Shown: positions 9,548 to 18,665 of the stretch, in pieces
How the letters are laid out: each line of letters opens with the position of its first letter
How positions within the stretch are numbered: position 1 is the first letter of the stretch
Source: Ramlibacter sp.
Lineage (GTDB): Bacteria > Pseudomonadota > Gammaproteobacteria > Burkholderiales > Burkholderiaceae_C
Assembly: GCA_014376765.1 (NCBI GenBank)
Contig: JACMQX010000013.1
Location: forward strand, 1-39,732
Direction: 5' to 3'
DNA length: 39,732 bases
Made by a program: the position numbers and the translations under genes
The notes under the pieces: generated by a model
The model's database searches: none
Told to the model about the DNA's origin: nothing
The model's input: the letters and a program-made list of their open reading frames with translations, nothing else

Positions 9548-10694
9548 CTTGAGCTGGATCCTGCTGGGTCTGCCGCTTGCCTTTGTGCTTGGCTGGGTGG
9601 CCTCGCGCTTTGACCTGCGGCAGCTGCGCATGGAGAACCGTCAGGCACCCAAAGCTTACTTTCGAGGGCTGAACTTCCTTCTTAACGAGCAGCAGGACAA
9701 GGCGATAGATGCCTTCATCGAAGCCGTACAAAACGACCCAGACACCTCCGAGTTGCACTTTGCACTGGGCAATCTTTTCCGGCGGCGCGGCGAGTATGAG
9801 CGTGCGGTACGGGTTCATGAACACCTGCTATCGCGCGGCGACCTGACACGCACCGACCGCGAACGCGCCCAACATGCCCTGGCACTTGATTTCCTGAAGG
9901 CGGGTCTGCTGGATCGCGCTGAGGACGCGCTTAGCAAGCTGGAGGGCACACCATTTGAAGGGCAAGCGCGCCTTGCGCTTCTGGCGATCTACGAACGCTC
10001 ACGCGACTGGGCACACGCAGCAACCATCGCCCAGAAACTTCAAACATCGGGAGAAGGTAATTTCAGTGGGCGCTTGGCTCACTATGTATGTGAAGAGGCT
10101 GCCACACTCGCCGCTGCAGGCCGCCACGCCGATGCGCTGGCACTGCTGGAGCAGGCCATTGCGCAGGCGCCTCAAGCGCCTCGTCCGCGGATAGACCTTG
10201 CCACACTGCGGCACGTCAACGGAGACGCGGACGGCGCATTCAAGACTCTGCAAGACCTTGCGCGTGAAACTCCCGGTGCTGTTCCACTGGTCGCAGCGCG
10301 GCTGGCACAACTGGCTGCTGACGTACAACGTCTAGCCAAAGCACTGACTCTGCTCAAAGACAGCTACGCTCAAGCACCGTCACTTGACGTGCTGGAGGCG
10401 ATCGTTTCACTCCAAACAGCGGCTGGCGCTTCGAGTGAGTCCGCGCGCGAGTGGTACGTCCATCATCTTGAGCGTGAGCCCTCGCTGGTAGCTGCAGCCA
10501 AATGGATTGCGGGCGAAAAGCTCGAGCACGAACAGTTTCATCCCCAAGTGCAGCGTGCGCTGGACCATGCGGTGCGACCTCTGACGCGTTACCGGTGCGC
10601 TGCCTGCGGCTTTGAGGCCAAGCAGCATTTTTGGCAATGCCCGGGCTGCCAGGCCTGGGACAGCTATCCCGCTCGCCGGGTCGAAGAAATATGA
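9537..10694 (+). CDS. lapB: Lipopolysaccharide assembly protein LapB (YciM)
   Basis: LapB is an inner-membrane-anchored TPR protein that recruits the FtsH protease to LpxC and so sets the rate of lipid A synthesis. The 385-residue product begins with one membrane helix (about residues 5-22). A string of tetratricopeptide repeats follows, for example YFRGLNFLLNEQQDKAIDAF and ELHFALGNLFRRRGEYERAV. The end is a rubredoxin-like metal site with two CxxC pairs (CAACG and CPGCQ, within the last 30 residues). All four cysteines are intact. It overlaps lapA by 11 bp and hldA by 4 bp, placing LPS regulation and heptose synthesis in one unit. Confidence 0.95.
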   Translation: MDFDLSWILLGLPLAFVLGWVASRFDLRQLRMENRQAPKAYFRGLNFLLNEQQDKAIDAFIEAVQNDPDTSELHFALGNLFRRRGEYERAVRVHEHLLSRGDLTRTDRERAQHALALDFLKAGLLDRAEDALSKLEGTPFEGQARLALLAIYERSRDWAHAATIAQKLQTSGEGNFSGRLAHYVCEEAATLAAAGRHADALALLEQAIAQAPQAPRPRIDLATLRHVNGDADGAFKTLQDLARETPGAVPLVAARLAQLAADVQRLAKALTLLKDSYAQAPSLDVLEAIVSLQTAAGASSESAREWYVHHLEREPSLVAAAKWIAGEKLEHEQFHPQVQRALDHAVRPLTRYRCAACGFEAKQHFWQCPGCQAWDSYPARRVEEI

Positions 10695-11623
10695 AAAACC
10701 CCAGCAAAAAAGAACTCGCCGCTGCCCGCGTTCTCGTCGTCGGTGATGCCATGCTTGACCGCTACATCTACGGCACGGTCGACCGCATAAGCCCTGAAGC
10801 GCCGGTGCCCGTGGTGCGCGTCACGCACGAGGAAGAACGAATCGGGGCTGCGGCCAATGTGGCGTATAACGTGGTCACACTGGGCGCACAGGCCTCCCTG
10901 CTCACCGTGGTGGGCGACGACGAAGCAAGCCGGAAACTCGAGGCGCTGGTCGCTAGAACGGGCATCAAGCCGCATTTCGGCCGCGACGCGCAATTGCAAA
11001 CCACGGTCAAACTGCGTGTTATCGGGCGTCAGCAACAACTGATTCGCCTGGACTTCGAGAACACGCCCAAGAACGAGGTATTGGCCTCCCAGTCAGAAGC
11101 GTTCACCGCACTGATGTCACAACACGACGCGGTGCTCTTTTCCGACTACGGCAAGGGCGGACTGGCTCATGTAGCGAGCATGATCAAGGCTGCTCGCAAC
11201 GCTGGCAAAGCGGTGCTGATCGACCCAAAGGGCAGCGACTACTCCCGCTACAGCGGCGCCACCATCATCACGCCAAACCGCAACGAACTGCAGCAGGTCA
11301 TTGGCGCCTGGAACGACGATGCTGATCTGCAACACCGGGCGCAAAACCTGCGTGAGCAGTTGGGTCTGGACGCCTTGATTCTTACCCGAAGCGAAGAAGG
11401 CATGACGCTGTTCGACGCGCAGGGCCATTTACATGTGGGCACGGAAGCCCGCGAGGTTTTTGATGTCACGGGTGCGGGTGATACTGTCATCGCTACTATG
11501 GCCGCGCTCGCCGCTGCTGGCCTGACACCGCGCCAATCGATGCCGCTTGCCAATCGAGCGGGCGGTATCGTGGTGGGCAAGTTCGGCACTGCTACCGTCA
11601 GTTATGAGGAGTTGTTCCAATGA
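10691..11623 (+). CDS. hldA: D-glycero-beta-D-manno-heptose-7-phosphate kinase
   Basis: This kinase phosphorylates heptose 7-phosphate at C1 in ADP-heptose synthesis for the LPS inner core. The ATG at 10691 overlaps the lapB stop as ATGA and gives 310 residues; longer in-frame starts lie inside lapB. It is a PfkB/ribokinase fold: [15 protein letters not shown] at 14-28, the [10 protein letters not shown] substrate segment at 52-61, and catalytic DVTGAGDT ending near 265. E. coli HldE carries a fused nucleotidyltransferase domain that is absent here, so the adenylyltransferase (HldC type) should be encoded elsewhere. The split arrangement is usual in betaproteobacteria. Confidence 0.94.
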   Translation: MKNPSKKELAAARVLVVGDAMLDRYIYGTVDRISPEAPVPVVRVTHEEERIGAAANVAYNVVTLGAQASLLTVVGDDEASRKLEALVARTGIKPHFGRDAQLQTTVKLRVIGRQQQLIRLDFENTPKNEVLASQSEAFTALMSQHDAVLFSDYGKGGLAHVASMIKAARNAGKAVLIDPKGSDYSRYSGATIITPNRNELQQVIGAWNDDADLQHRAQNLREQLGLDALILTRSEEGMTLFDAQGHLHVGTEAREVFDVTGAGDTVIATMAALAAAGLTPRQSMPLANRAGGIVVGKFGTATVSYEELFQ

Positions 11624-12615
11624 GAATCGTAGTCACCGGCGCGGCCGGCTTTATCGGCAGCAACATTGTGCAGGGGCTCAATGCCCGGGGCATTAACGAC
11701 ATCATTGCGGTAGATGACCTGACTCAAGGTGACAAGTTTCGCAATCTCGCTGACTTGCGAATCGCTGACTATGTGGACGCTGACGCGTTTTATGAACTTT
11801 TTGCGGAGGGCGCCTTCGGCAAAGTGGAAGCCGTATTCCACGAGGGCGCATGCAGCGACACAATGGAAACCGACGGCAAGTACATGATGGTCAACAACTA
11901 CACCTTGTCCTGTGACCTATTCAACGCCTGCCAGGAACGCGGCGCACGACTTCTATACGCCTCCTCCGCAGCGACCTACGGCGGATCGGACAGCTTCCGG
12001 GAAGCACCGGAATTCGAAAAGCCGCTCAATGTTTATGGCTACAGCAAACTCCTGTTTGACCAACGCATGCGCTTGGAGTGTGGGCCAGAGTTCACGCGCA
12101 TGAAGAAGCAGGTTGCAGGCTTTCGATACTTCAACGCGTATGGTCCGCGTGAGCAGCACAAAGGCCGTATGGCCAGCGTCGCGTTTCACCAGTTCAATCA
12201 GCTCAATGCAGAAGGAAAGGTCAAACTGTTTGGCGAATATGGCGGCTACGGCGCTGGCCAGCAAATGCGTGACTTCGTGTTTGTAGATGATGTGGTGGCC
12301 GTTAACTTGTGGTTCTTTGATCATCCGGCAAAGTCAGGCATCTTCAACGTGGGCAGCGGCCATGCCCAGCCATTCAACGATGTGGCGCTTTCAGTGGTCA
12401 ACTCAATGCGCGGGGACTTGCCCAAGTTGGGACTTGCGGATGCCGTAGCGGGTGGCCTGATTGAGTACGTGGCCTTCCCCGAAGCCTTGCGCGGCAAGTA
12501 CCAGTGCTACACCCAAGCCGATCTCACCGCCCTGCGCGTAGTCGGCTGTGAGCATCCTTTTGACAATGTCCAGACTGGAATTGCCAAGTACGTTCATCGG
12601 CTTTCTACGGCCTGA
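11620..12615 (+). CDS. hldD: ADP-L-glycero-D-manno-heptose 6-epimerase
   Basis: It converts ADP-D,D-heptose to ADP-L,D-heptose, the donor for the LPS inner core. The 331-residue product is a classic extended [11 protein letters not shown] at 7-14 for NAD(P), SSAATYGG near 115-122, and the catalytic pair Tyr139/Lys143 (YGYSK). The family-specific [16 protein letters not shown] segment lies at about 75-90, and [17 protein letters not shown] follows the active site. It overlaps hldA by an ATGA. It probably ends the transcript that starts upstream, since a 126-bp gap with a hairpin follows. Confidence 0.97.
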   Translation: MRIVVTGAAGFIGSNIVQGLNARGINDIIAVDDLTQGDKFRNLADLRIADYVDADAFYELFAEGAFGKVEAVFHEGACSDTMETDGKYMMVNNYTLSCDLFNACQERGARLLYASSAATYGGSDSFREAPEFEKPLNVYGYSKLLFDQRMRLECGPEFTRMKKQVAGFRYFNAYGPREQHKGRMASVAFHQFNQLNAEGKVKLFGEYGGYGAGQQMRDFVFVDDVVAVNLWFFDHPAKSGIFNVGSGHAQPFNDVALSVVNSMRGDLPKLGLADAVAGGLIEYVAFPEALRGKYQCYTQADLTALRVVGCEHPFDNVQTGIAKYVHRLSTA

Positions 12616-12693
12616 TCAATTTTTTGAAGCCAGCACGTCAACGGCTGCAGTGTTTTGAACGTTGAAAACTTGCCTGGAGTTTTGGGCTTAACT

Positions 12694-12720
12694 CCCGGCA
12701 GGCCGTACGCCGGGTTCTCT
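12694..12720 (+). terminator. Possible terminator after hldD
   Basis: CCCGGC (12694-12699) pairs with GCCGGG (12709-12714) around a 9-base loop and is followed by the pyrimidine stretch TTCTCTCTTTT. It sits 80 bp after the hldD stop and about 28 bp before the comEA start. It could be a weak intrinsic terminator or an attenuator in the comEA leader. The stem is short. Confidence 0.35.
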
Positions 12721-12741
12721 CTTTTGATTGAGGACATTTTC

Positions 12742-13101
12742 ATGTTGAAAAAAGTACTGGCCCTCTTGGCCATGATGTACGCCGTAGTATCTTTCGCCGC
12801 CGTTGACGTAAACAAGGCCAGCGCGGCCGAGCTTGATGGTGTCAAAGGGATCGGTCCCACAGCCTCCAGCCGGATTCTCGCGGAGCGTAAAAAAGGTGAA
12901 TTCAAGGACTGGCGTGACTTCACCACTCGCGTAAAAGGCATCAAGGATGCCAAGGCCAAAAAGTACTCAGCCGAAGGCCTAACGGTTAATGGCGCCGCTT
13001 ATAAGGGCGAAGCACCGCCTGCTGAGGACATAAAATCCAAAATTGAGGCGAAAAAGAACAAGGGAGAGAAAGCCGCCCTGACCGAGGTTTCCAAGAAGTA
13101 A
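12742..13101 (+). CDS. ComEA-like helix-hairpin-helix protein
   Basis: This is a small 119-residue protein with a signal peptide (MLKKVLALLAMMYAVVSFAA), followed by a ComEA-type helix-hairpin-helix DNA-binding domain: VDVNKASAAELDGVKGIG, then ARILAERK-like and RVKGIKDAKAKKY segments. The C-terminal 35 residues are lysine-rich and look disordered. ComEA proteins bind incoming double-stranded DNA in the periplasm during natural transformation. Short solo versions like this are common in Burkholderiales, and their role is less certain. The ATG at 12742 has a good Shine-Dalgarno (TTGAGGA). A TTG-started extension from 12655 would remove the N-terminal signal and is rejected. It has its own strong terminator. 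Confidence 0.88.
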   Translation: MLKKVLALLAMMYAVVSFAAVDVNKASAAELDGVKGIGPTASSRILAERKKGEFKDWRDFTTRVKGIKDAKAKKYSAEGLTVNGAAYKGEAPPAEDIKSKIEAKKNKGEKAALTEVSKK

Positions 13102-13116
13102 CCGCAGCCCGACAGC

Positions 13117-13145
13117 AAAGAGCCCGCGTCTGCGGGCTCTTTTGC
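13117..13145 (+). terminator. Intrinsic terminator, probably bidirectional
   Basis: AAAGAGCCCGC (13117-13127) pairs perfectly with GCGGGCTCTTT (13132-13142) around a GTCT loop, running into TTTTGCTTT. It lies 15 bp after the comEA stop. The minus strand also ends in TTTGCT, so it can close the minus-strand catabolic block arriving from 13217. It marks the border between the conserved housekeeping genes and the accessory block. Confidence 0.92.
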
Positions 13146-13216
13146 TTTCAGGGCATGATCGTCACCGGTGAAACCCCATCCGGAAAAAACAGGGACTCAC
13201 CGACAATTTTTTGCGT

Positions 13217-16200
13217 TCAGCCTTTGCCGTATCCGCCACCCCCCGGTGTGTAAATTTCAAACACATCGCCAACAGCCATTTCTGCCTGGGCAATATGACC
13301 AAGTTCCTCGCTCTTGCCATCAACACGCACAAGCCGGTTGATACCCACCTGCCCTGCCTCTCCACCAGCCATACCGAACGCACCATGCTTGCGGCCATTC
13401 GACAGGATGCTGGCGGTCATAGGCTCCAAAAAGCGCACCGAGCGCACACCTCCGTCGCCCCCTTTCCATTTACCTTTGCCACCAGATCCTTTACGAATTT
13501 CATAGCTTTCTAGGCGCACCGGGAAGCGGAACTCAAGAACTTCCGGGTCGGTAAGGCGTGAGTTTGTCATGTGGGTCTGCACCACACTCGTACCGTTAAA
13601 GCCTTGGCCGGCACCTGAGCCACCGCTGATGGTCTCGTAGTACTGATAGCGCGCATTGCCAAAGGTAAAGTTGTTCATGGTGCACTGGCTCGCCGCCATG
13701 ACACCCAGGGCACCATACAAGGCGTTGGTAATACAGCTGGACGTCTCGACATTGCCTGCCACTACTGACGCGGGCGGATTAGGGTTGAGCATTGAACCAG
13801 CGGGAATGATCACCTTAAGCGGCTTGAGGCAACCCGCGTTGAGGGGAATGTCATCGTCCACCAAAGTTCGGAAAACGTACAGCACTGCCGCCATGCACAC
13901 CGCCGTCGGCGCATTGAAATTGTTCATCTGCTGCTGCGACGTCCCGGTGAAATCAATTTCAGCGCTGCGCGCTGCGGCGTTGACGCGAATCGCTACTTTG
14001 ATCTGGGCGCCGTTGTCCAGCGGTAAGGTGAAACTGCCATCCTTCAGACGGGTGACCACCCTTCGTACAGACTCTTCAGCGTTGTCCTGCACGTGGCCCA
14101 TGTAGGCCTGCACTACGTCCAGTCCAAACTGCTCAACCATCTTGCGCAGCTCTTGCACACCCTTTTCGTTAGCCGCTATCTGGGCCTTCAGGTCAGCCAT
14201 GTTCTGCTGGGGATTACGACTCGGATACTTACCGCTCTTCAACAGCTCCACCATCTCAGCTTCCCGCAACACACCCTGCTGCACCAGCTTCACGTTGTTG
14301 ATCTGTACACCTTCTTCCTCGATCAGCGTAGAGAAGGGGGGCATGGATCCCGGCGTGGTTCCCCCGATATCGGCATGGTGGCCTCGCGAGCCTACGTAGA
14401 ACGTGGGTTTGCCTTCCAGATATACCGGCGTGATCACGGTCACATCTGGCAAATGTGTTCCGCCATGGTAGGGATCGTTAAGCGCGTACACGTCCCCCGG
14501 CTGCATAGTGGTCGCATTCTCGCGGACGACAGTTTTGATGCTCTCGCCCATGGAGCCGAGATGCACCGGCATATGCGGCGCATTGGCGATCAAATTGCCT
14601 TGCGCGTCAAACAGTGCACAACTGAAATCCAGCCGTTCCTTGATGTTCACCGAGTAGGCGGTGTTCTGCAGTTGCAGTCCCATCTGCTCAGCGATATTCA
14701 TGAAAAGGTTGTTAAACACCTCCAAGAGCACTGGATCGACTTTTGTACCCGCCGCAAACTTGACGGCGCGGGCCACGCGCCGATCAAGTACCAAATGGTC
14801 AAGTGCTGTCAGCGCCGCCTCCCAACCAGGCTCCACAATGGTCGTGGCATTCTTCTCTGCAATGATGGCAGGACCGGAGATGAGGTCGCCGGCTCGCAAA
14901 TCCTCACGCACCACAAGCGCCGCATCATGCCACTGTCCGCCAGAATACATACGCACGGTCTCACGGCGCGGGACCTCCCGGCGGTCATGCATGGCATGGC
15001 GCGGCTCTACAGGCGCATCGCCTGCAACCACCGCCTCCACTGATACCGCTTCCACAATCAGCCCCTTACCCTGCATCAAAAAGGCAAAACGTTGCCGGTA
15101 CGCCGCTTCAAAGGCGAAACTGATCGCTTCCATCGAGCCAAAGGGGACGATCAGAGCTGAGTCGCTTCCTTCGTAGCGCACATGCACGCGCCGCAGCATC
15201 GTGATTGCACCGTTACCCACTTCCTGGCGAATAAGTTCGCCTTTGGCGTTATCTGCCAGCGCGGCGAGCTTGTCAGCAATGCGAGGCAGCGCATCAGCGG
15301 ACAGCTTGACTTCTACAGCGTGTTCACGGATCACAGACTGATCGGCCAGGCCCATCCCATACGCACTCAATACACCCGCCAGCGGGTGTACAAACACTTT
15401 GGTCATACCCAACGCGTCTGCCACGAGGCATGCATGTTGACCGCCTGCGCCGCCAAAGCACTGCAGCGTGTACCGGGTCACGTCATAGCCGCGCGCAACG
15501 GATATTTTCTTGATTGCGTTAGCCATCTGCTGCACAGCGATGTTGATAAAGCCTTCGGCCACCGCTTCGGCCGAACGACCCGTGCGGTCTGCAAGTTCAT
15601 TGAACCTGACCTGCACAGCCTCAGAATCCAATGCCTCGTCACCCTGCTTGCCGAAAAACTTGGGGAAATATCGCGGCTGGATCTTGCCTACCATGACATT
15701 CGCATCTGTCACAGCGAGGGGCCCGCCGCGCCTGTAGCTGGCAGGCCCAGGATTCGCACCTGCGCTTTGTGGTCCGACGCGAAACCGCGATCCGTCAAAT
15801 TCAAGGATGGAGCCACCGCCCGCTGCAACCGTATGAATGCTCATCATGGGCGCGCGCATCCGAACGCCCGCTATCTGGGTCTCAAACTCCCGTTCGAACT
15901 CACCGGCGTAGTGGCTCACATCGGTAGAAGTGCCACCCATATCAAACCCGATGACCTTCTCATGGCCAGCGATCGTTGCGGTGCGCGCCATACCCACAAT
16001 GCCGCCAGCCGGGCCACTCAAGATCGCATCTTTACCCTGAAAAGCGTGAGCATCAGTAAGGCCGCCGGACGACTGCATGAAAAACAGTTTCACACCGGGC
16101 ATCTCGCTGGCTACCTGCTCAACATAGCGCCGCAGGATTGGCGATAGGTAGGCGTCCACTACGGTAGTGTCCCCGCGGCTCACAAACTTCATCATCGGAC

Positions 16201-16801
16201 TTGTTTCGTGCGAGGTACTCACCTGTAAGAAGCCAACCTCACGAGCTATGCGCGCAGCTGCCTTTTCGTGGTCCATAAACCGGTACCCATGCATAAAGAC
16301 AATTGCCACGCTACGAAGTCCATTCGCGTACTGTGCAACTAGGTCCTGTCGCAGCCGGGAGTCATCCATGGCGCTGATCAGTTCGCCGGTGGCACCGACA
16401 CGCTCATCTACCTCAACTACCGCGCTATAGAGCAGCTCGGGAAGGACAATATTTCGATCGAAAATTCGCGGCCGATTCTGATAAGCAATTCGCAACGCGT
16501 CGCGAAACCCTTTGGTCGTCACCAACAGCGTTGGTTCGCCCTTGCGCTCCAGCAATGCGTTGGTCGCTACAGTCGTGCCCATCTTGACGCACTCCACTAG
16601 CTGCGGCGTCACCGGCTGATCAACTTCCAAACCCAGCAAATGCCGGATTCCTGCCACCGCTGCGTCCTTATACTGTTCCGGATTCTCACTAAGCAGCTTA
16701 TGCGTGATCAGCGAACCGTCGGGACGACGTCCCACCACATCGGTAAATGTACCTCCGCGATCGATCCAGAATTGCCAACGGGGAGAGATGTCTTTCTGCA
16801 T
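13217..16801 (-). CDS. ATP-dependent 5-oxoprolinase / hydantoinase (HyuA-HyuB fusion)
   Basis: It should hydrolyse 5-oxo-L-proline (pyroglutamate) to L-glutamate, or a related cyclic amide such as a hydantoin, using ATP. The 1194 residues hold a full HyuA part (to about 680) and a full HyuB part (about 685-1190), the layout of eukaryotic-type 5-oxoprolinase. HyuA shows the ASKHA-type phosphate loop FWIDRGGTFTDVVGRRPDG near residue 11, VKMGTTVATNALLERKGE, and GFDMGGTSTDVSHY. HyuB shows ALNDPYHGGTHLPDVTV and GSRGHHADIGG. It ends in GGGGYGKG, the usual C-terminus. It is last in a minus-strand row behind an orphan TRAP receptor and a DUF1445 protein, which favours a pyroglutamate-type substrate. 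The exact substrate cannot be read from sequence. Confidence 0.9.
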   Translation of the reverse strand: MQKDISPRWQFWIDRGGTFTDVVGRRPDGSLITHKLLSENPEQYKDAAVAGIRHLLGLEVDQPVTPQLVECVKMGTTVATNALLERKGEPTLLVTTKGFRDALRIAYQNRPRIFDRNIVLPELLYSAVVEVDERVGATGELISAMDDSRLRQDLVAQYANGLRSVAIVFMHGYRFMDHEKAAARIAREVGFLQVSTSHETSPMMKFVSRGDTTVVDAYLSPILRRYVEQVASEMPGVKLFFMQSSGGLTDAHAFQGKDAILSGPAGGIVGMARTATIAGHEKVIGFDMGGTSTDVSHYAGEFEREFETQIAGVRMRAPMMSIHTVAAGGGSILEFDGSRFRVGPQSAGANPGPASYRRGGPLAVTDANVMVGKIQPRYFPKFFGKQGDEALDSEAVQVRFNELADRTGRSAEAVAEGFINIAVQQMANAIKKISVARGYDVTRYTLQCFGGAGGQHACLVADALGMTKVFVHPLAGVLSAYGMGLADQSVIREHAVEVKLSADALPRIADKLAALADNAKGELIRQEVGNGAITMLRRVHVRYEGSDSALIVPFGSMEAISFAFEAAYRQRFAFLMQGKGLIVEAVSVEAVVAGDAPVEPRHAMHDRREVPRRETVRMYSGGQWHDAALVVREDLRAGDLISGPAIIAEKNATTIVEPGWEAALTALDHLVLDRRVARAVKFAAGTKVDPVLLEVFNNLFMNIAEQMGLQLQNTAYSVNIKERLDFSCALFDAQGNLIANAPHMPVHLGSMGESIKTVVRENATTMQPGDVYALNDPYHGGTHLPDVTVITPVYLEGKPTFYVGSRGHHADIGGTTPGSMPPFSTLIEEEGVQINNVKLVQQGVLREAEMVELLKSGKYPSRNPQQNMADLKAQIAANEKGVQELRKMVEQFGLDVVQAYMGHVQDNAEESVRRVVTRLKDGSFTLPLDNGAQIKVAIRVNAAARSAEIDFTGTSQQQMNNFNAPTAVCMAAVLYVFRTLVDDDIPLNAGCLKPLKVIIPAGSMLNPNPPASVVAGNVETSSCITNALYGALGVMAASQCTMNNFTFGNARYQYYETISGGSGAGQGFNGTSVVQTHMTNSRLTDPEVLEFRFPVRLESYEIRKGSGGKGKWKGGDGGVRSVRFLEPMTASILSNGRKHGAFGMAGGEAGQVGINRLVRVDGKSEELGHIAQAEMAVGDVFEIYTPGGGGYGKG

Positions 16802-16839
16802 GATGTCCAGTTGTCGTTTTGAAGCAACCAGTGTTGCTG

Positions 16840-17856
16840 TCAGGGTTGCGTGTAATACGGAATAAAAATGTCATTGGCTTCATTGCCAACTGATCGTACC
16901 CATTCACGGGAGAAGCGCTCGCCCAAGCGTTTGATTTCATGGTCCAGTTCGCCAGGTATGCGTTCAATCTTGACGCCATTGCGCCGAAGCTCTTCGGTCG
17001 CGCTCAGTGCCTGTTGCTGGCTGGCCTCCCAGCCGCGTGTTTCCGCTTCATCAGCAGCCTTGACAACAGCCTTGCGGATATCTGGCTTTAGCGCGCCAAG
17101 CTCCTTGGTGTTGACAAAAACGACGTTCTTTGGGAACCACGCGTTGATTTCATAGTAGTGCTTGATTGAACTCCACACCTTGTTATCCACGCCGGTGACG
17201 GCAGAGGTAATCATGCTGTCCATCCGGCCTTCTGCCAACGCTTTTCCCACGTCGATCATGGGGACGTCAACAGGCGTGGCGCCGAGCAGTTCCGCGATCC
17301 GCACGGTCGTTGCGTTGTAGGTTCGCATACGGGCACCCCTGAAGTCGCTGATGCTGCGGATGGGCTTAACGGAATGCAAGCCTTGTGGCGGCCACGGCAC
17401 GGCGTACAACAGCGTGAGTCCTTGTGCTTCCAGATGCCGCACCATGCCAGGGCGCTGCAATTTCCACATGCGCTTGGCATCCTTGTAGGAACTGACCACG
17501 AACGGCACAGAATCCGCACCTGCAAATGGTATGTCTTTGACCATGCTGGACATGATGGTCTCGCCAGCCTCGACCTTACCCTCCCTGACTGCACGGCTGA
17601 TTTCATTGAGCTTGGCGAGCGTATTGTTGGGGGACACCTGAATGTCCAGTTTCCCTGCAGTCGCCAGTCGGACGTCACGCGCGAACTGAGCTATGTTCTC
17701 TGTGTGAAAGACTTCAGCGCGATAACCTGTTGCCAGTTTCCATACCACGGTTGCTGGAGAAGACACAGGCGCGGCGTTATTGGGCGCTTGTGCAAGTGAA
17801 TTCTGAACGTGACTCAGCAAGGCCACGGAAAGCGCGGCCATCAACAAAAACTTCAT
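16840..17856 (-). CDS. Orphan TRAP transporter solute-binding protein (DctP family)
   Basis: This is a periplasmic receptor of a TRAP transporter: a 338-residue protein with a signal peptide (about 1-22) and the DctP fold. Recognisable segments are FHTENIAQFARDV, the PWPPQGLH loop, and RMRTYNATTVRIAELLGATP, where the family's carboxylate-binding arginine usually lies. The ATG at 17856 follows AGGAG. No DctQ or DctM gene adjoins it. It is visibly paralogous to the receptor at 25208-26176 along its whole length (FHxEN.xQFA.DV, GKL.IQV, WPPQG, IAELxGAxPV, AEARGW/AETRGW). It probably delivers substrate to the same membrane complex (26184-28056), or to one encoded elsewhere. It lies 19 bp after the DUF1445 gene. 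Confidence 0.9.
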   Translation of the reverse strand: MKFLLMAALSVALLSHVQNSLAQAPNNAAPVSSPATVVWKLATGYRAEVFHTENIAQFARDVRLATAGKLDIQVSPNNTLAKLNEISRAVREGKVEAGETIMSSMVKDIPFAGADSVPFVVSSYKDAKRMWKLQRPGMVRHLEAQGLTLLYAVPWPPQGLHSVKPIRSISDFRGARMRTYNATTVRIAELLGATPVDVPMIDVGKALAEGRMDSMITSAVTGVDNKVWSSIKHYYEINAWFPKNVVFVNTKELGALKPDIRKAVVKAADEAETRGWEASQQQALSATEELRRNGVKIERIPGELDHEIKRLGERFSREWVRSVGNEANDIFIPYYTQP

Positions 17857-17875
17857 GATGAACTCCTTGGCGGAC

Positions 17876-18643
17876 CTACCCTTTTAGGTCGGTTACAAAC
17901 ATTTTTCCAGGGGCGTGCGTTATACAGAAAGGTAGCTTGCTGCTTTGGGCCACCCACTGGGGCGTAACACCACAGGCCCAGAACACCGGCACTTCATCTT
18001 CATTGATGCTGACCGCATCACCGTAATCCGGCCGGCTCAGATCGGCAATACCGATAACCGACGGATTGCCGATATGGACCGGCGTACCGTGCGCCAGTGC
18101 ATATCGGCCAGAAATCTTCACCACCATGGCAACGTCTCGGCTTTTGATGGGCCGCATACTCACCACCATCTCGCCACTCAACGAGCCGGATGGAGCACAA
18201 GTAATGTTGGTGCGGTACATAGCCACATTGCGGCCCTGTTCCAAATGCCGCAGAGCAATACCGGCCTGTTCCAAGGCATCTTCAAATGAGAAGCTGCAAC
18301 CAATCAGAAATGTGACGAAGTCCGGTTGCCATAAATACATCACGTCATCGGGCTCCCCAACAAGCTCACCGTTGCGGTAGACGCGATAACCTGGCACATC
18401 GGTGGCGATGTTGGCACCTAATGCGCTCGAGGGCTCGACAGCGCCGGGTGCCAGCACCTCGATCAACGGACACGGTTTTGGATTACGCTGGCAGAACAGC
18501 AGGAAGTCAAAGGCCTGCGCCTGCGGAAGGATCATCAGGTTTGCCTGCAAATACCCTGGCGCGTGACCGGCCGTGGACGACTTGAATTGTCCATCGCGCG
18601 CGGACTTACGTAGAGTCTCAGGTTTTTGGGGATTCGTGATCAT
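17876..18643 (-). CDS. DUF1445/YcsI family protein (D-glutamate cyclase-like hydro-lyase)
   Basis: It belongs to the YcsI/DUF1445 family, whose domain in the mammalian enzyme DGLUCY makes 5-oxo-D-proline from D-glutamate; bacterial members are usually called putative hydro-lyases. The ATG at 18643 gives 255 residues, close to family length, and clears livF by 22 bp; the longer ATG at 18703 would overlap livF. Conserved segments are AGHAPGYLQANL (25-36), RNPKPCPLIEV (53-63), LIGCSFSFEDAL (113-124), VSMRP (161-165), FWACGVTPQ (221-229) and ITHAPGKMFVTDL (241-253). It sits beside a 5-oxoprolinase. In Bacillus subtilis ycsI lies with pxpABC, an unrelated 5-oxoprolinase, so the pairing supports a role around pyroglutamate. 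The activity itself is inferred. Confidence 0.85.
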   Translation of the reverse strand: MITNPQKPETLRKSARDGQFKSSTAGHAPGYLQANLMILPQAQAFDFLLFCQRNPKPCPLIEVLAPGAVEPSSALGANIATDVPGYRVYRNGELVGEPDDVMYLWQPDFVTFLIGCSFSFEDALEQAGIALRHLEQGRNVAMYRTNITCAPSGSLSGEMVVSMRPIKSRDVAMVVKISGRYALAHGTPVHIGNPSVIGIADLSRPDYGDAVSINEDEVPVFWACGVTPQWVAQSSKLPFCITHAPGKMFVTDLKG

Positions 18644-18665
18644 GAAGATACTGGTCAGTGGGCTG

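Noticed and set aside
14093-15043. A 316-codon plus-strand frame inside the oxoprolinase
   Set aside because: It is antisense to a full-length 1194-residue conserved enzyme.
13217-16801. Two separate hyuA and hyuB genes
   Set aside because: The frame is continuous through the HyuA-HyuB junction with no internal stop or start signal; it is one fused enzyme.
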